Shown here in pieces: positions 51,868 through 60,567 of a DNA stretch of 64,000 bases (positions are counted from its first letter, which is position 1; each line of letters starts with the position of its first letter). Source of the DNA: Clostridia bacterium (GTDB lineage Bacteria > Bacillota > Clostridia > Oscillospirales > Acutalibacteraceae). Location: NCBI GenBank assembly GCA_017468425.1, contig JAFUIO010000010.1, positions 1 through 64,000 of the forward strand, read 5' to 3'. A model generated the notes under the pieces. That model was not told the DNA's origin. It saw only the letters and a list, made by a program, of their open reading frames with translations, and did no database searches. A program made the position numbers and the translations under genes.

Positions 51868-52878
51868 ATGAAAAGAAATTTTTGTAAAGTAATTTCCGTT
51901 TTAATGATGATGGTAATGCTTCTTTCAACAGGAGTTGTTGCTATTTCATCTTCAGCCGCTTCAGAGGCTGATTACAAAGCAACATTCAGCATCAAAACAG
52001 ATAAAACTTCTGTCAAAGCAGGAGAAAACGTTAAAGTAAGTGTTAAACTTAAAACAAACTATTATATTTTTTCAATGCAGATACCTGTGATTTATGATGG
52101 TGAAGCGTTGAAAATGCAGAACACAAGCCCCACAAGCCTCAAATCATTCCTTACTTTCGAAGGCAGAATGGCTTCAGCTTATCAGACAAACGGTAACTGG
52201 AAATCTCCTGCAAACTTTTATACAGACCGTAACTCAAACACAGCATACTGGTCACAGAAGAGTGTAATGGATAAATACAAGATTGCTTTTGCTACATGGT
52301 CTGCAAACTCACAGCTCAACGGCGGCAAACTTGTAAAGCTTGAAAATGAAGAAACCGTTGTATCTTTCACTCTCAAAGCAAATAAAGATATAAGCAATAT
52401 TGATGGTCTTATCTTCCTTCACAAAGATTTTATCAAAACAACTACTTTTGCAGGCGGTTTATGGTTCTGCGGAAGAAGTAAGACAGAAAAAGTTGATGTT
52501 AACAATTTTGTTGCAGCAGGTCAGACTCTGGCTTTCACAGGTAAAGTTTCGAATATGGGCGGAAGCGGCAGTTCAGATGGCGGTAATAAAGTTGAAGAAG
52601 GTGCAGTTGTAATCAACTATAAAGCAACGAAGTGCCTTGAAGAAGAGCTTAACGCAACTATTCTCAAGGATTACAAGCTTAAATGGACTTCTGCAGATGA
52701 ATCAATCGTAACAGTTGACGAAGATGGTAACATCTACGGTGCTAAAGCCGGTGAAACAACAGTTACAGTTAAATCAACAGACGGTAAATTCACAAAAACA
52801 TTTGATGTTCAGGTAACATATTCCGTATTACAGTGGATAATTATTATTGTTCTTTTCGGTTGGCTCTGGTACATCTAA
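51868..52878 (+). CDS. Cohesin-like protein with Big2 domain and hydrophobic C-terminus
   Basis: 336 residues. Signal peptide; cohesin-like domain (about 35-225) similar to the first domain of the previous gene (LKTNYYIFSMQIPVIYD, FLTFEGRMASAYQTNGNW, KYKIAFATWS). A bacterial Ig-like (Big2) domain follows (about 250-318: ADESIVTVDEDGNIYGAKAG, TTVTVKS). The last 17 residues (LQWIIIIVLFGWLWYI) are hydrophobic, probably a membrane or sorting tail. It could be the anchoring member of the operon. It starts 16 bases after the previous stop. Confidence 0.72.
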   Translation: MKRNFCKVISVLMMMVMLLSTGVVAISSSAASEADYKATFSIKTDKTSVKAGENVKVSVKLKTNYYIFSMQIPVIYDGEALKMQNTSPTSLKSFLTFEGRMASAYQTNGNWKSPANFYTDRNSNTAYWSQKSVMDKYKIAFATWSANSQLNGGKLVKLENEETVVSFTLKANKDISNIDGLIFLHKDFIKTTTFAGGLWFCGRSKTEKVDVNNFVAAGQTLAFTGKVSNMGGSGSSDGGNKVEEGAVVINYKATKCLEEELNATILKDYKLKWTSADESIVTVDEDGNIYGAKAGETTVTVKSTDGKFTKTFDVQVTYSVLQWIIIIVLFGWLWYI

Positions 52879-52891
52879 AATAAGTAATAAT

Positions 52892-52929
52892 AAAACTCGT
52901 AAGGAATTGATTTTCCTTACGAGTTTTTT
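52892..52929. terminator. Terminator of the ceramidase-like/cohesin-like operon
   Basis: AAAACTCGTAAGGA and TCCTTACGAGTTTT stem followed by TTTG; A-rich on the other side, so it can work both ways. Confidence 0.87.
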
Positions 52930-52939
52930 GTGCGTAAAA

Positions 52940-53383
52940 TTATTGCAGAAAAGGTTTCATTCTCTGAAAATTTTCTTCTTCTGTTTTAATAAGTTTTTCG
53001 CCGAGTGATACAGTTTCTTTGTCGGCATTTTTATATTTGCGTAAAGCCTTTGACATATCTATAACTCCCATAGAGTTGCCCTGCATCATCATTTCTGCGA
53101 TGTGGCTCGAAGTTTTATCAACAAGCGTATTCATCTGCACGCTTGACCATAAACCAACCTGAGCCATAGGACCTTTTTCTTTAGGGATATTATCGTTTTC
53201 AAGCAGTGCATTTGCCGCCTCGGATGCAATTTCATTGTATTCCTGAAGTTGAATCCGTAGTTGTGTTAAAAGATTCGTGTCCTCAGTTTTTTCGCAAACA
53301 TAAGTTATAGAGTTTGAGCCCATCTGTGCATTCTGGTAAATTTTGTTGAGAAATTCTTTGTTATCTGTTGTTGAAGTATTCAT
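52940..53383 (-). CDS. Helical protein of unknown function
   Basis: 147 residues, mostly alpha-helical with many Gln, Asn, Glu and Met. LLTQLRIQLQEYNEIASEAA and SSHIAEMMMQGNSMGVIDMSK suggest a four-helix ferritin-like bundle, but no metal-ligand motif is clear. No signal peptide or membrane segment. Stands alone, facing the apbE/rnf operon. GGAGAGAATTG precedes the ATG. Confidence 0.65.
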   Translation of the reverse strand: MNTSTTDNKEFLNKIYQNAQMGSNSITYVCEKTEDTNLLTQLRIQLQEYNEIASEAANALLENDNIPKEKGPMAQVGLWSSVQMNTLVDKTSSHIAEMMMQGNSMGVIDMSKALRKYKNADKETVSLGEKLIKTEEENFQRMKPFLQ

Positions 53384-53464
53384 TCAATTCTCTCCTTTCG
53401 TTTTAGTGTTCCGTAATTGGTTAATTTTATTAGATTGTTAAAAGTTTAATTAATGGAAAAAGCA

Positions 53465-53493
53465 TTGAAAAGAAATTAAAAATATAGTAAAAT
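53465..53493 (+). promoter_or_regulatory. Promoter of the apbE-rnf operon
   Basis: TTGAAA (53465-53470), 17 bases, TAAAAT (53488-53493); GGGGAGGTG ribosome site follows before GTG 53523. Confidence 0.7.
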
Positions 53494-53522
53494 ATAATCA
53501 ATTATGGGGAGGTGCGGCAAAA

Positions 53523-54536
53523 GTGCAGAAGAAAAAATCAGGTATCGCAGTTGCAGTTGTTCTGGCCGCAGTTATTCTCATTGTTGTTATATATGATTTT
53601 TCAGCTAAAAAGAAAATTTTTGAAGATACAGATTTTGCAATGGGTGCCGTAATAAGCCAGAAAATCGAGGCTTCCGGCGGCGAAAAAATCGCAGAAGAAA
53701 TCGTTGAAAAAATCAAGGATGTTGAAAATAATATTTCATGGAGAATTGAATCTTCAGAAATTGCAGAGCTTAACAAGAATAAAAAAGCAACTCTTTCAGA
53801 TGAAACGGTGAAATATCTGAAAGAACTTCTTGATGTATGTGAAAAAAGCAACGGTCAGGTCGACCTGACTGTCGGTAATCTTGTAAATGCGTGGAATATC
53901 GGCTCGGAAAATTTCAGAGTGCCTGAAGAAAACGAATTAGAAACAATTCTTGAAAGCGTTGATTATAAAAAAGTAAAAATTGAAAACAATCTTGTTTCCG
54001 TAGGTGCGAATCAGTCAATTGATTTAGGCTTTGCGGGAAAAGGTATTGCCTGTGATGAAGCAAAAGAAATCCTTCAGAAACATAAAGCCGAAAAAGGTAT
54101 AATCAGCGTAGGCGGAAGCCTGTGCCTTTACGGTGAAGGTGTTTTCAATGTGGGAATCAGGAATCCTCTCGGTGATGTTAACGATTATATGGCTGTGCTG
54201 AATATTGAAGAAAGCTTTGTTTCCACTTCAGGCAATTACGAAAGATTTTCAGAAAAAGACGGAAAGAAATATCACCATATTTTATCAACCGAAACAGGTT
54301 ATCCCACAGACAATAATCTTCTCTCAGTTACAATAGTATGTCAGTCGGGGCTTCTCAGCGATGCACTTTCAACAGCTTGTTATTGCGTCGGATATGAAAA
54401 CAGTCTGCCCCTTCTTGAAATTTATAACGCCGAAGCCGTATTTATTTTTGATGATAATACGGTAAAAATTACAGACGGATTAAAAGAAAAAATTGAAATA
54501 AAAAATGACGGGTTTGAATTATGGAAAGAAAATTAA
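53523..54536 (+). CDS. apbE: FAD:protein FMN transferase
   Basis: 337 residues. An N-terminal membrane anchor (about 7-26) precedes the ApbE domain. DLGFAGKGIACDEA and GIISVGGSLCLYG, followed by HHILSTETGYP and SVTIVCQSGLLSDALSTAC, are conserved blocks binding FAD and Mg2+. ApbE transfers FMN from FAD onto Thr residues of RnfG and RnfD, encoded later in the same operon. GTG start. Confidence 0.92.
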   Translation: MQKKKSGIAVAVVLAAVILIVVIYDFSAKKKIFEDTDFAMGAVISQKIEASGGEKIAEEIVEKIKDVENNISWRIESSEIAELNKNKKATLSDETVKYLKELLDVCEKSNGQVDLTVGNLVNAWNIGSENFRVPEENELETILESVDYKKVKIENNLVSVGANQSIDLGFAGKGIACDEAKEILQKHKAEKGIISVGGSLCLYGEGVFNVGIRNPLGDVNDYMAVLNIEESFVSTSGNYERFSEKDGKKYHHILSTETGYPTDNNLLSVTIVCQSGLLSDALSTACYCVGYENSLPLLEIYNAEAVFIFDDNTVKITDGLKEKIEIKNDGFELWKEN

Positions 54537-54898
54537 TCACAAAAACCGATTTGCTGATTATAGCAGCCGTTGTTGTTTTAATAGTTATCAGTTTTGTTGT
54601 TAAAAACTTTTCAGGTGAAAATCTTGTTGCCGAAATTTATTTTGACGGCAAAGTAATCGAAAGCGTAAATTTATCGCAGAAAGAAGAAAAAGAAATTGTT
54701 ACCGGAAGTAATGGCGAAACAGTAATAAAAGCAAAAGACGGAAAAATATTTTTCACCTCTTCCTGTTGCCCTGATAAAGTTTGCGTTAAAAGCGGTAAAC
54801 TTGAAAAAAACGGTGATTTTGCATCATGCCTTCCTGAAAAAGTTGTCGTTAAAGTCAGAGGCGAAAAAAATGATAACATTGATGCAATAGTTTATTGA
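54521..54898 (+). CDS. NusG domain II-like membrane protein
   Basis: 125 residues. A membrane helix (about 11-29) is followed by a NusG-domain-II-like beta domain (about 35-122) with the paired cysteines FFTSSCCPDKVCVKSG and SCLPEKVVVKVRG. It is common between apbE and rnf genes in clostridia, with function unknown; a role in Rnf assembly is inferred from position only. It overlaps the end of apbE by 16 bases. Confidence 0.8.
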   Translation: MERKLITKTDLLIIAAVVVLIVISFVVKNFSGENLVAEIYFDGKVIESVNLSQKEEKEIVTGSNGETVIKAKDGKIFFTSSCCPDKVCVKSGKLEKNGDFASCLPEKVVVKVRGEKNDNIDAIVY

Positions 54899-54915
54899 TA
54901 GGACAGATTTTATTT

Positions 54916-55437
54916 ATGAAAACAAAAACACAGAAAATTGCATTAATCGGTGTTTTGTCTGCTCAGGCACTGGCACTTGCGTTTCTTGAAAACCTTCTGC
55001 CGGCACTGCCGTTTTTACCTCCGGGAGTAAAATTAGGGCTTTCAAATATCGTAACAATGTTCTGTGCAGGTTCTCTGGGATTCGCTCCTGCCTTTTTTGT
55101 AACAGTTATAAAATCGCTTTTTGTTTTCCTTACAAGAGGTGCCACGGCTTTTTTTATGAGCCTGGGCGGAGGACTTTTAAGTACACTTGCAATGTGTCTT
55201 ATGGTAAAATCTGTGAAGAACAAATCAGGCTACATCGGTGTGGCGGTTGTGTCTGCAATCTGTCATAATCTGGGACAACTTGCAGTATCAATAATTATCA
55301 CGAAAACTACGGCAATGATTTCTTATGCACCTGTGCTTCTTATAAGCGCAGTTGTAATGGGTTTCATTACAGGCACAGTGCTTAAGTTTGTAATGCCGTT
55401 GCTTATAAAACAATCAAAATATTTTAAATGTTTATGA
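54916..55437 (+). CDS. Gx transporter/heptaprenyl-diphosphate-synthase component I-like membrane protein
   Basis: 173 residues with five or six helices. FLPPGVKLGLSNIVTMFC and CHNLGQLAVS are the hallmarks of the Gx transporter family (also named heptaprenyl diphosphate synthase component I). In rnf operons of clostridia it is a usual neighbour and may import a flavin precursor, which is unproven. ATG 54916 is used; a TTG at 54895 is the alternative. Confidence 0.85.
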   Translation: MKTKTQKIALIGVLSAQALALAFLENLLPALPFLPPGVKLGLSNIVTMFCAGSLGFAPAFFVTVIKSLFVFLTRGATAFFMSLGGGLLSTLAMCLMVKSVKNKSGYIGVAVVSAICHNLGQLAVSIIITKTTAMISYAPVLLISAVVMGFITGTVLKFVMPLLIKQSKYFKCL

Positions 55438-55475
55438 TGAAAGTTTTTTAGTCAGACAGCAAATTATCATTTGTC

Positions 55476-55505
55476 AGGCGTGACGGGTTATTTTCCCGTC
55501 TGCCT
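55476..55505 (+). promoter_or_regulatory. Leader hairpin before rnfC
   Basis: AGGC-GT-GACGGG pairs with CCCGTC-T-GCCT around TTATTTT. No T-run follows, so it is not a terminator; it could stabilise the mRNA between the apbE group and the rnf group. Confidence 0.5.
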
Positions 55506-55526
55506 AATAGAGAAAGGGATGGTCCA

Positions 55527-56873
55527 ATGAGTTTTAAAAGACCTGAAGGCGTTTTAAAAGCGGTCAAGCAGGTAAGGGGCGGTGTACACGTTTCCCATCA
55601 CAAAAACACTGCAGAATTGCCGGTGGTGAGAATCAATCCTCCGCAGAAAATTGTTCTGCCTATGCAGCAGCATATCGGTGCTCCTTGCGAGCCTGTTGTT
55701 AAAGTGGGCGACATTGTAAGCGTAGGTCAGGTAGTCGGTGATACAGATAAATTTGTATCAGCACCTATTCACTCATCAGTATCAGGTAAGGTTGTGGCAG
55801 TAGGTGATGTGAATCTGCCCAGCGGTGTTGTAACAAAAGGTGTTACAATTGAATCTGACGGTGAAATGCGCCAGTATGAGGGAATTAAACCTCCCGTTGT
55901 GGAAACACGAGAAGATTTTGTCAAGGCTGTCAGAGAATCAGGCCTTGTAGGTCTTGGCGGTGCAGGTTTCCCCACACACGTGAAACTTGCTTTCCCTAAA
56001 GAAAAGAATATCGATACACTTGTTATCAACGCTGCGGAATGTGAGCCTTATATCACAGTTGACTACCGTGAATGTCTTGAAAATTCAAAGAACATAATCA
56101 GCGGTATTCAGCTTATGCAGAAATGGCTTGAAATCCCCAATGTAATAATCGCTATTGAAGACAATAAACCTCAGGCTTTCAAAGCATTGCAGGATATTGC
56201 AGGTGAGTTCAAGGTTAAGGATAACGTAAAGCTTATGACTCTCAAATCTGTTTATCCCCAGGGTGCTGAAAAGATGATGGTTCAGTCCGCAACAGGCAGA
56301 CGCGTACCTCCCGGAAAACTTCCTGCAGACGTAGGATGCCTTGTTATGAACGTTGCATCTGCAGCATTCATCGGCAGATATATGAGAACAGGACGTCCTC
56401 TTGTAAGCCGTTCAATGACTGTTGACGGTTCAGCAATAAAAGAGCCTAAGAACGTGCGTGTTCCTATCGGTACAAGTATTTCAGAAATTATCGAATTCTG
56501 TGGCGGCTTCAAAGAAGAACCTGAAAAAATTCTTTCAGGCGGACCGATGATGGGTATGGCAGTTTTCTCAACAGACGTACCTATGATTAAGAGTAACAAC
56601 GCAATTCTTGCTTTTGCAAAAGGTGATGCAGAGCTTAAGAAAGAACGCGATTGTATCCGTTGCGGCAGATGTGCACAGGCTTGTCCTATGAGCCTTATGC
56701 CTACTCTTATTGAAAGATACGCAAAAATCGGCGATGTTGAAAGGCTCAACAAAATCGGAATCAACGTATGTATGGAATGCGGCAGCTGTGCTTATTCCTG
56801 CCCTGCAGGTAAGCCCCTCGTTCAGTATATGCGTCTTGCAAAATCAGTTGTAAGGGAGGCGGCAAAGAAATGA
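55527..56873 (+). CDS. rnfC: Electron transport complex subunit RnfC
   Basis: 448-residue peripheral Rnf subunit which meets NADH. It has the glycine-rich NADH/FMN-binding loops (GLGGAGFPTHVK) and two 4Fe-4S motifs, CIRCGRCAQACP and CMECGSCAYSCP (about 377-420). It begins the six-gene rnfCDGEAB set and its stop overlaps rnfD (ATGA). Electrons from reduced ferredoxin are passed to NAD+ with Na+ or H+ export. Confidence 0.97.
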   Translation: MSFKRPEGVLKAVKQVRGGVHVSHHKNTAELPVVRINPPQKIVLPMQQHIGAPCEPVVKVGDIVSVGQVVGDTDKFVSAPIHSSVSGKVVAVGDVNLPSGVVTKGVTIESDGEMRQYEGIKPPVVETREDFVKAVRESGLVGLGGAGFPTHVKLAFPKEKNIDTLVINAAECEPYITVDYRECLENSKNIISGIQLMQKWLEIPNVIIAIEDNKPQAFKALQDIAGEFKVKDNVKLMTLKSVYPQGAEKMMVQSATGRRVPPGKLPADVGCLVMNVASAAFIGRYMRTGRPLVSRSMTVDGSAIKEPKNVRVPIGTSISEIIEFCGGFKEEPEKILSGGPMMGMAVFSTDVPMIKSNNAILAFAKGDAELKKERDCIRCGRCAQACPMSLMPTLIERYAKIGDVERLNKIGINVCMECGSCAYSCPAGKPLVQYMRLAKSVVREAAKK

Positions 56874-57880
56874 TTCTTGATAAAAAACTTTCGGTCAGTG
56901 CCTCGCCGCATGACCATTCAAAAGATACGGTTACAAGAATTATGCTTGACGTTGTAATTGCCCTTGTGCCGTCACTTATTGCAGCAGTTTTCCTTTTCGG
57001 ACCGCAGACACTTATTGTTTCTGCCGTATCGGTAGGTACCTGTGTGGTTGCAGAATATTTCTCACGTATAGTTATGAAACGCCACCAGACAGTAGGCGAC
57101 CTGAGTGCAGTGGTAACAGGCTTGCTTATTGCTTTCAACGTGCCCACATCAATGCCCTTGTGGATGGTAATGCTCGGTGACGTGTTTGCAATAGTAGTTG
57201 TTAAGCAGATGTTCGGCGGTATCGGTATGAACTTTGTAAACCCTGCTCTTGCAACAAGAATTATGCTTATTGCATCTTTCCCCACAAAAATGGCAGAATG
57301 GAATGCTCCGTTCACATGGAAAAATGAAGTTATGACAACAGCATCTCCTCTTGCTGAAATCAAAAATATCTACAGAAGCGGAGCTATCAGCAATGCTTCT
57401 TTTGAAGGAAAAGACCTGCCTTCTCTTCTTGATATGTTCCTCGGTAAAAGAGCAGGTTCGCTCGGTGAAGTCTGTGCAATCGCACTTATCATCGGTCTTA
57501 TTTACCTTCTCGCAAGAAAAGTTATCAAAATAACAATCCCCCTTGCTTACGTAGGTTCATTCGCTGTGATTATGTTTATTGCAGGCGGATTCAATCTTAC
57601 TTTCCTTGCATATCACATTCTTTCAGGCGGTCTGCTTCTCGGTGCAATCTTTATGGCAACTGACTACACAACATCTCCCATCAACTTCAAGGGTCAGATT
57701 ATTTTCGGTGTAGGCTGCGGTGTTATAACTGCACTTATAAGACTTTTCGGAAATCTTCCTGAAGGTGTATCTTTTGCAATTATCCTTATGAACATACTTG
57801 TTCCTCACATTGAACATCTTACAACACCGAAGCCGTTCGGTACTGTAAAGGAAAAGAAAGTAAAGGAGGCCAAAGAATAA
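56870..57880 (+). CDS. rnfD: Electron transport complex subunit RnfD
   Basis: 336-residue membrane subunit with nine or ten helices. NFVNPALATRIMLI and the FMN-site region MATDYTTSPINFKG (about 262-275), where a Thr is the likely flavinylation point of ApbE, are present. Starts in the ATGA overlap with rnfC and meets rnfG at 57880. Confidence 0.95.
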   Translation: MILDKKLSVSASPHDHSKDTVTRIMLDVVIALVPSLIAAVFLFGPQTLIVSAVSVGTCVVAEYFSRIVMKRHQTVGDLSAVVTGLLIAFNVPTSMPLWMVMLGDVFAIVVVKQMFGGIGMNFVNPALATRIMLIASFPTKMAEWNAPFTWKNEVMTTASPLAEIKNIYRSGAISNASFEGKDLPSLLDMFLGKRAGSLGEVCAIALIIGLIYLLARKVIKITIPLAYVGSFAVIMFIAGGFNLTFLAYHILSGGLLLGAIFMATDYTTSPINFKGQIIFGVGCGVITALIRLFGNLPEGVSFAIILMNILVPHIEHLTTPKPFGTVKEKKVKEAKE

Positions 57881-58446
57881 TGAAAAAATTCAGTTTCAAA
57901 GAAGTTGGCGTTCCTGCAATAGTTCTTTTTCTGATTGCAGCAATCTGTACTGCAATTCTTGCAGTTACAAATGATGTGACATTGCCGAAAATCAACGAAA
58001 ACAACCGTCAGGCTGAAATCAAATCAAGACAGATTGTTATCAGCACTGCAGACAGTTTTTCAGACGAAAAAACTGCAGGAGACAAAACATATGTGGAAGC
58101 ACTCGATAAAGACGGCAACGTAATCGGCTATGTTTTCACAACATCTTCAGCCAAAGGTTACGGCGGCGAAATTAAAATAATGACAGGCGTATCTGCTGAC
58201 GGCAAGGTAACAGGCATTGAAATTCTTTCAATTGAAGAAACTGCAGGTCTCGGTATGAACGCAAAAAAAGATACTTTCAAAAATCAATATGTTGGTTCAT
58301 CAGGTTTGTTCAATGTTGTAAAATCAAACCCGGGTGAAAACGAAATCCAGGCTCTTACAGGCGCCACAATTACTTCAAGTGCGGTAACTGAAGCAGTAAA
58401 TGAAGCTCTGGAAATTTATAAAACAGTGACAGGAGGCGGTAAATAA
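57880..58446 (+). CDS. rnfG: Electron transport complex subunit RnfG
   Basis: 188 residues. One N-terminal membrane helix (about 10-30), then an extracytoplasmic domain with the flavinylation motif LTGATITS (159-166); Thr165 would receive FMN from ApbE. GVSADGKVTGIEILSIEETAGLG is the usual core. Overlaps neighbours by one base at both ends. Confidence 0.95.
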   Translation: MKKFSFKEVGVPAIVLFLIAAICTAILAVTNDVTLPKINENNRQAEIKSRQIVISTADSFSDEKTAGDKTYVEALDKDGNVIGYVFTTSSAKGYGGEIKIMTGVSADGKVTGIEILSIEETAGLGMNAKKDTFKNQYVGSSGLFNVVKSNPGENEIQALTGATITSSAVTEAVNEALEIYKTVTGGGK

Positions 58447-59162
58447 TGGCAGAGAAGAAAAGATCTCTCGGTAAAGAGCTTACCAAAGGTTTTCTTGACG
58501 AAAACCCCGTTCTTCGTCTTGTTTTAGGTACTTGTCCCACTCTTGCAGTTTCAACTTCTGTTGAAAGTGCAGTCGGTATGGGTCTTGCGGCAACAATCGT
58601 TCTTATCTGTTCAAATATTGCGATTTCTGCTTTGAGAAAAGTTATTCCCTCAAAAGTCAGAATTCCCGCATATGTTGTTGTTATTGCATCTTTCGTTACA
58701 ATTGTGCAGATGCTCGTTAAAGCTTTTGCACCGTCACTTGATGAACAGCTTGGTGTTTATCTTCCCCTTATTGTTGTTAACTGTATCATTCTTGGCCGTG
58801 CAGAAGCATTTGCAGGTAAAAACAATGTTCTGGCTTCGGCAGTTGACGGTCTGGGAATGGGTATAGGCTTCACCATTGCCTTGTTTACAATGGGCTTTAT
58901 ACGTGAATTTTTCGGAACAGGAACAATCACAATCAGCCTTATCAACAACGGTAAAGAATTGTGGACACCTCTTTTCGGAGAAAATCCCATTCTTATCTTT
59001 ATCCTTGCTCCCGGCGGTTTCTTTGTGTTCGGTATGCTTATTATGCTTGCCAACAAAATCGCAGAGAAAAAAGGCAAACCAAAGGCACAGCTTCACTCTT
59101 GTAAAGCGTGTCCCATGTTTGCAACATGCACATCTTCTGAAAAGGAGGACTGTGAAAGATGA
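58446..59162 (+). CDS. rnfE: Electron transport complex subunit RnfE
   Basis: 238-residue membrane subunit with six helices, paired with RnfA around a shared 2Fe-2S site. NPVLRLVLGTCPTLAVS and GRAEAFAGKN are family motifs. The C-terminal 25 residues carry four Cys (SCKACPMFATCTSSEKEDC), an extension beyond the last helix. The function of this tail is unknown; a metal or disulfide site is possible. Confidence 0.95.
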   Translation: MAEKKRSLGKELTKGFLDENPVLRLVLGTCPTLAVSTSVESAVGMGLAATIVLICSNIAISALRKVIPSKVRIPAYVVVIASFVTIVQMLVKAFAPSLDEQLGVYLPLIVVNCIILGRAEAFAGKNNVLASAVDGLGMGIGFTIALFTMGFIREFFGTGTITISLINNGKELWTPLFGENPILIFILAPGGFFVFGMLIMLANKIAEKKGKPKAQLHSCKACPMFATCTSSEKEDCER

Positions 59163-59746
59163 AAATTTTCTTTTCAATTTTGCTTACGGCAATACTGACA
59201 CAGAACTTCGTTCTTGCTAAATTCCTCGGTATCTGCCCTTTCCTCGGTGTTTCAAAGAAAACAAAAACAGCAACAGGTATGTCACTTGCAGTTATTTTCG
59301 TTATGGTTCTTTCAACTGCAGTTACTTACCCCATAAACACACTTCTTGTTAATAACGACCTTGAATATCTGCAGACAATTGTTTTCATTCTTGTTATTGC
59401 AGCTCTTGTTCAGCTCGTTGAAATCGTTCTTAAAAAATATATGCCCCCTCTTTATAATTCTCTGGGCATTTATCTTCCGCTTATCACCACAAACTGTGCA
59501 GTTTTAGGTGTTGTTCTTCTCAATATTGACAACGGCTACGGCTTTGCAGAGTCTATGGTTAACTCTCTCGGTGCAGGCATAGGTTTCCTTGTTGCTATGG
59601 TTATGTTTGCAGGTGTACGCGAAAGAATGGAATCAAGCGACGTTCCCGAAAGTTTAAAAGGTCTGCCCATAACTCTTGTTGCGGCATCCCTTGTTTCAAT
59701 GTCATTCCTGGGCTTTGCAGGCCTTGTGGAAAATCTTTTCGCTTAA
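59159..59746 (+). CDS. rnfA: Electron transport complex subunit RnfA
   Basis: 195-residue membrane subunit with six helices. NFVLAKFLGICPFLGVSKK is the conserved start, and ITTNCAVLGVVL the second cysteine motif; both hold the half-sites of the intramembrane 2Fe-2S cluster with RnfE. It overlaps the end of rnfE by 4 bases (ATGA). Confidence 0.97.
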   Translation: MKIFFSILLTAILTQNFVLAKFLGICPFLGVSKKTKTATGMSLAVIFVMVLSTAVTYPINTLLVNNDLEYLQTIVFILVIAALVQLVEIVLKKYMPPLYNSLGIYLPLITTNCAVLGVVLLNIDNGYGFAESMVNSLGAGIGFLVAMVMFAGVRERMESSDVPESLKGLPITLVAASLVSMSFLGFAGLVENLFA

Positions 59747-59759
59747 AGGAGGCAACAGA

Positions 59760-60566
59760 ATGAGTCCTATAGTTTTAGCAGTTATTATTGTTGCCGCAAT
59801 AGGCATTATTGCAGGTCTCGGCCTTGCTGTTGCTTCAATAGTTATGGCGGTGCCCGTTGATGAAACTGCGGAAAAAATCAGAGAATGTCTTCCCGGTGCT
59901 AACTGCGGTGCATGCGGATTTTCAGGTTGTGACGGTTACGCTGCAGCACTTTCAAAAGGTGAAACTACAGAAACTAATCTCTGCTCACCCGGCGGCAGTG
60001 AAGTATCAGCACAGATAGCAGAAATCACAGGTCTTACAGCAGGAAGTATTGAACCTAAGGCAGCGATTGTTCTTTGTCAGGGTAGTTGCGGAAACTGTGA
60101 TACAAAGCTTGAATATGAAGGCGTTCACAGTTGCTCAATGGCTCAGCAGCTTTTCGGCGGTCCGAAAAAATGTCAGTACGGATGTATCGGTTTTGGTGAC
60201 TGTATCAATGTCTGTCCTTATGATGCAATCAAAATCTGTGACGGCGTTGCAAGAATTGACCCCACAATGTGCCGCGCATGCGGAATATGTATCAAAGCAT
60301 GTCCGAAGCACCTTATTGAGCTTCTGCCTGTTCACCAGCGCAAAGCAGCGGTTCTTTGCAAGAACGGCGATAAAGGCGCGATGACAAGAAAAGAGTGTAA
60401 AACAGGCTGTATCGGCTGTATGAAATGTGCAAAAACATGCGAATTCGGAGCAGTTACGGTTGAAGGCAACAAAGCTCACGTTGATTACGATAAATGTACA
60501 GGCTGCGGCAAGTGTACAGAAGTTTGTCCTGTTAAGTGTATTACACTCATAAACCTTGGTGAATAA
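59760..60566 (+). CDS. rnfB: Electron transport complex subunit RnfB
   Basis: 268-residue ferredoxin-binding subunit. One membrane helix (3-28), then a 4Fe-4S domain CLPGANCGACGFSGC (about 43-57) and four further ferredoxin-type motifs (CQYGCIGFGDCINVC, CRACGICIKACP, CKTGCIGCMKCAKTC, CTGCGKCTEVCP). It accepts electrons from reduced ferredoxin made by PFOR. ATG 59760 follows AAAGGAGG. Last rnf gene; a phosphatase gene follows at once. Confidence 0.96.
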   Translation: MSPIVLAVIIVAAIGIIAGLGLAVASIVMAVPVDETAEKIRECLPGANCGACGFSGCDGYAAALSKGETTETNLCSPGGSEVSAQIAEITGLTAGSIEPKAAIVLCQGSCGNCDTKLEYEGVHSCSMAQQLFGGPKKCQYGCIGFGDCINVCPYDAIKICDGVARIDPTMCRACGICIKACPKHLIELLPVHQRKAAVLCKNGDKGAMTRKECKTGCIGCMKCAKTCEFGAVTVEGNKAHVDYDKCTGCGKCTEVCPVKCITLINLGE

Positions 60567-60567
60567 A

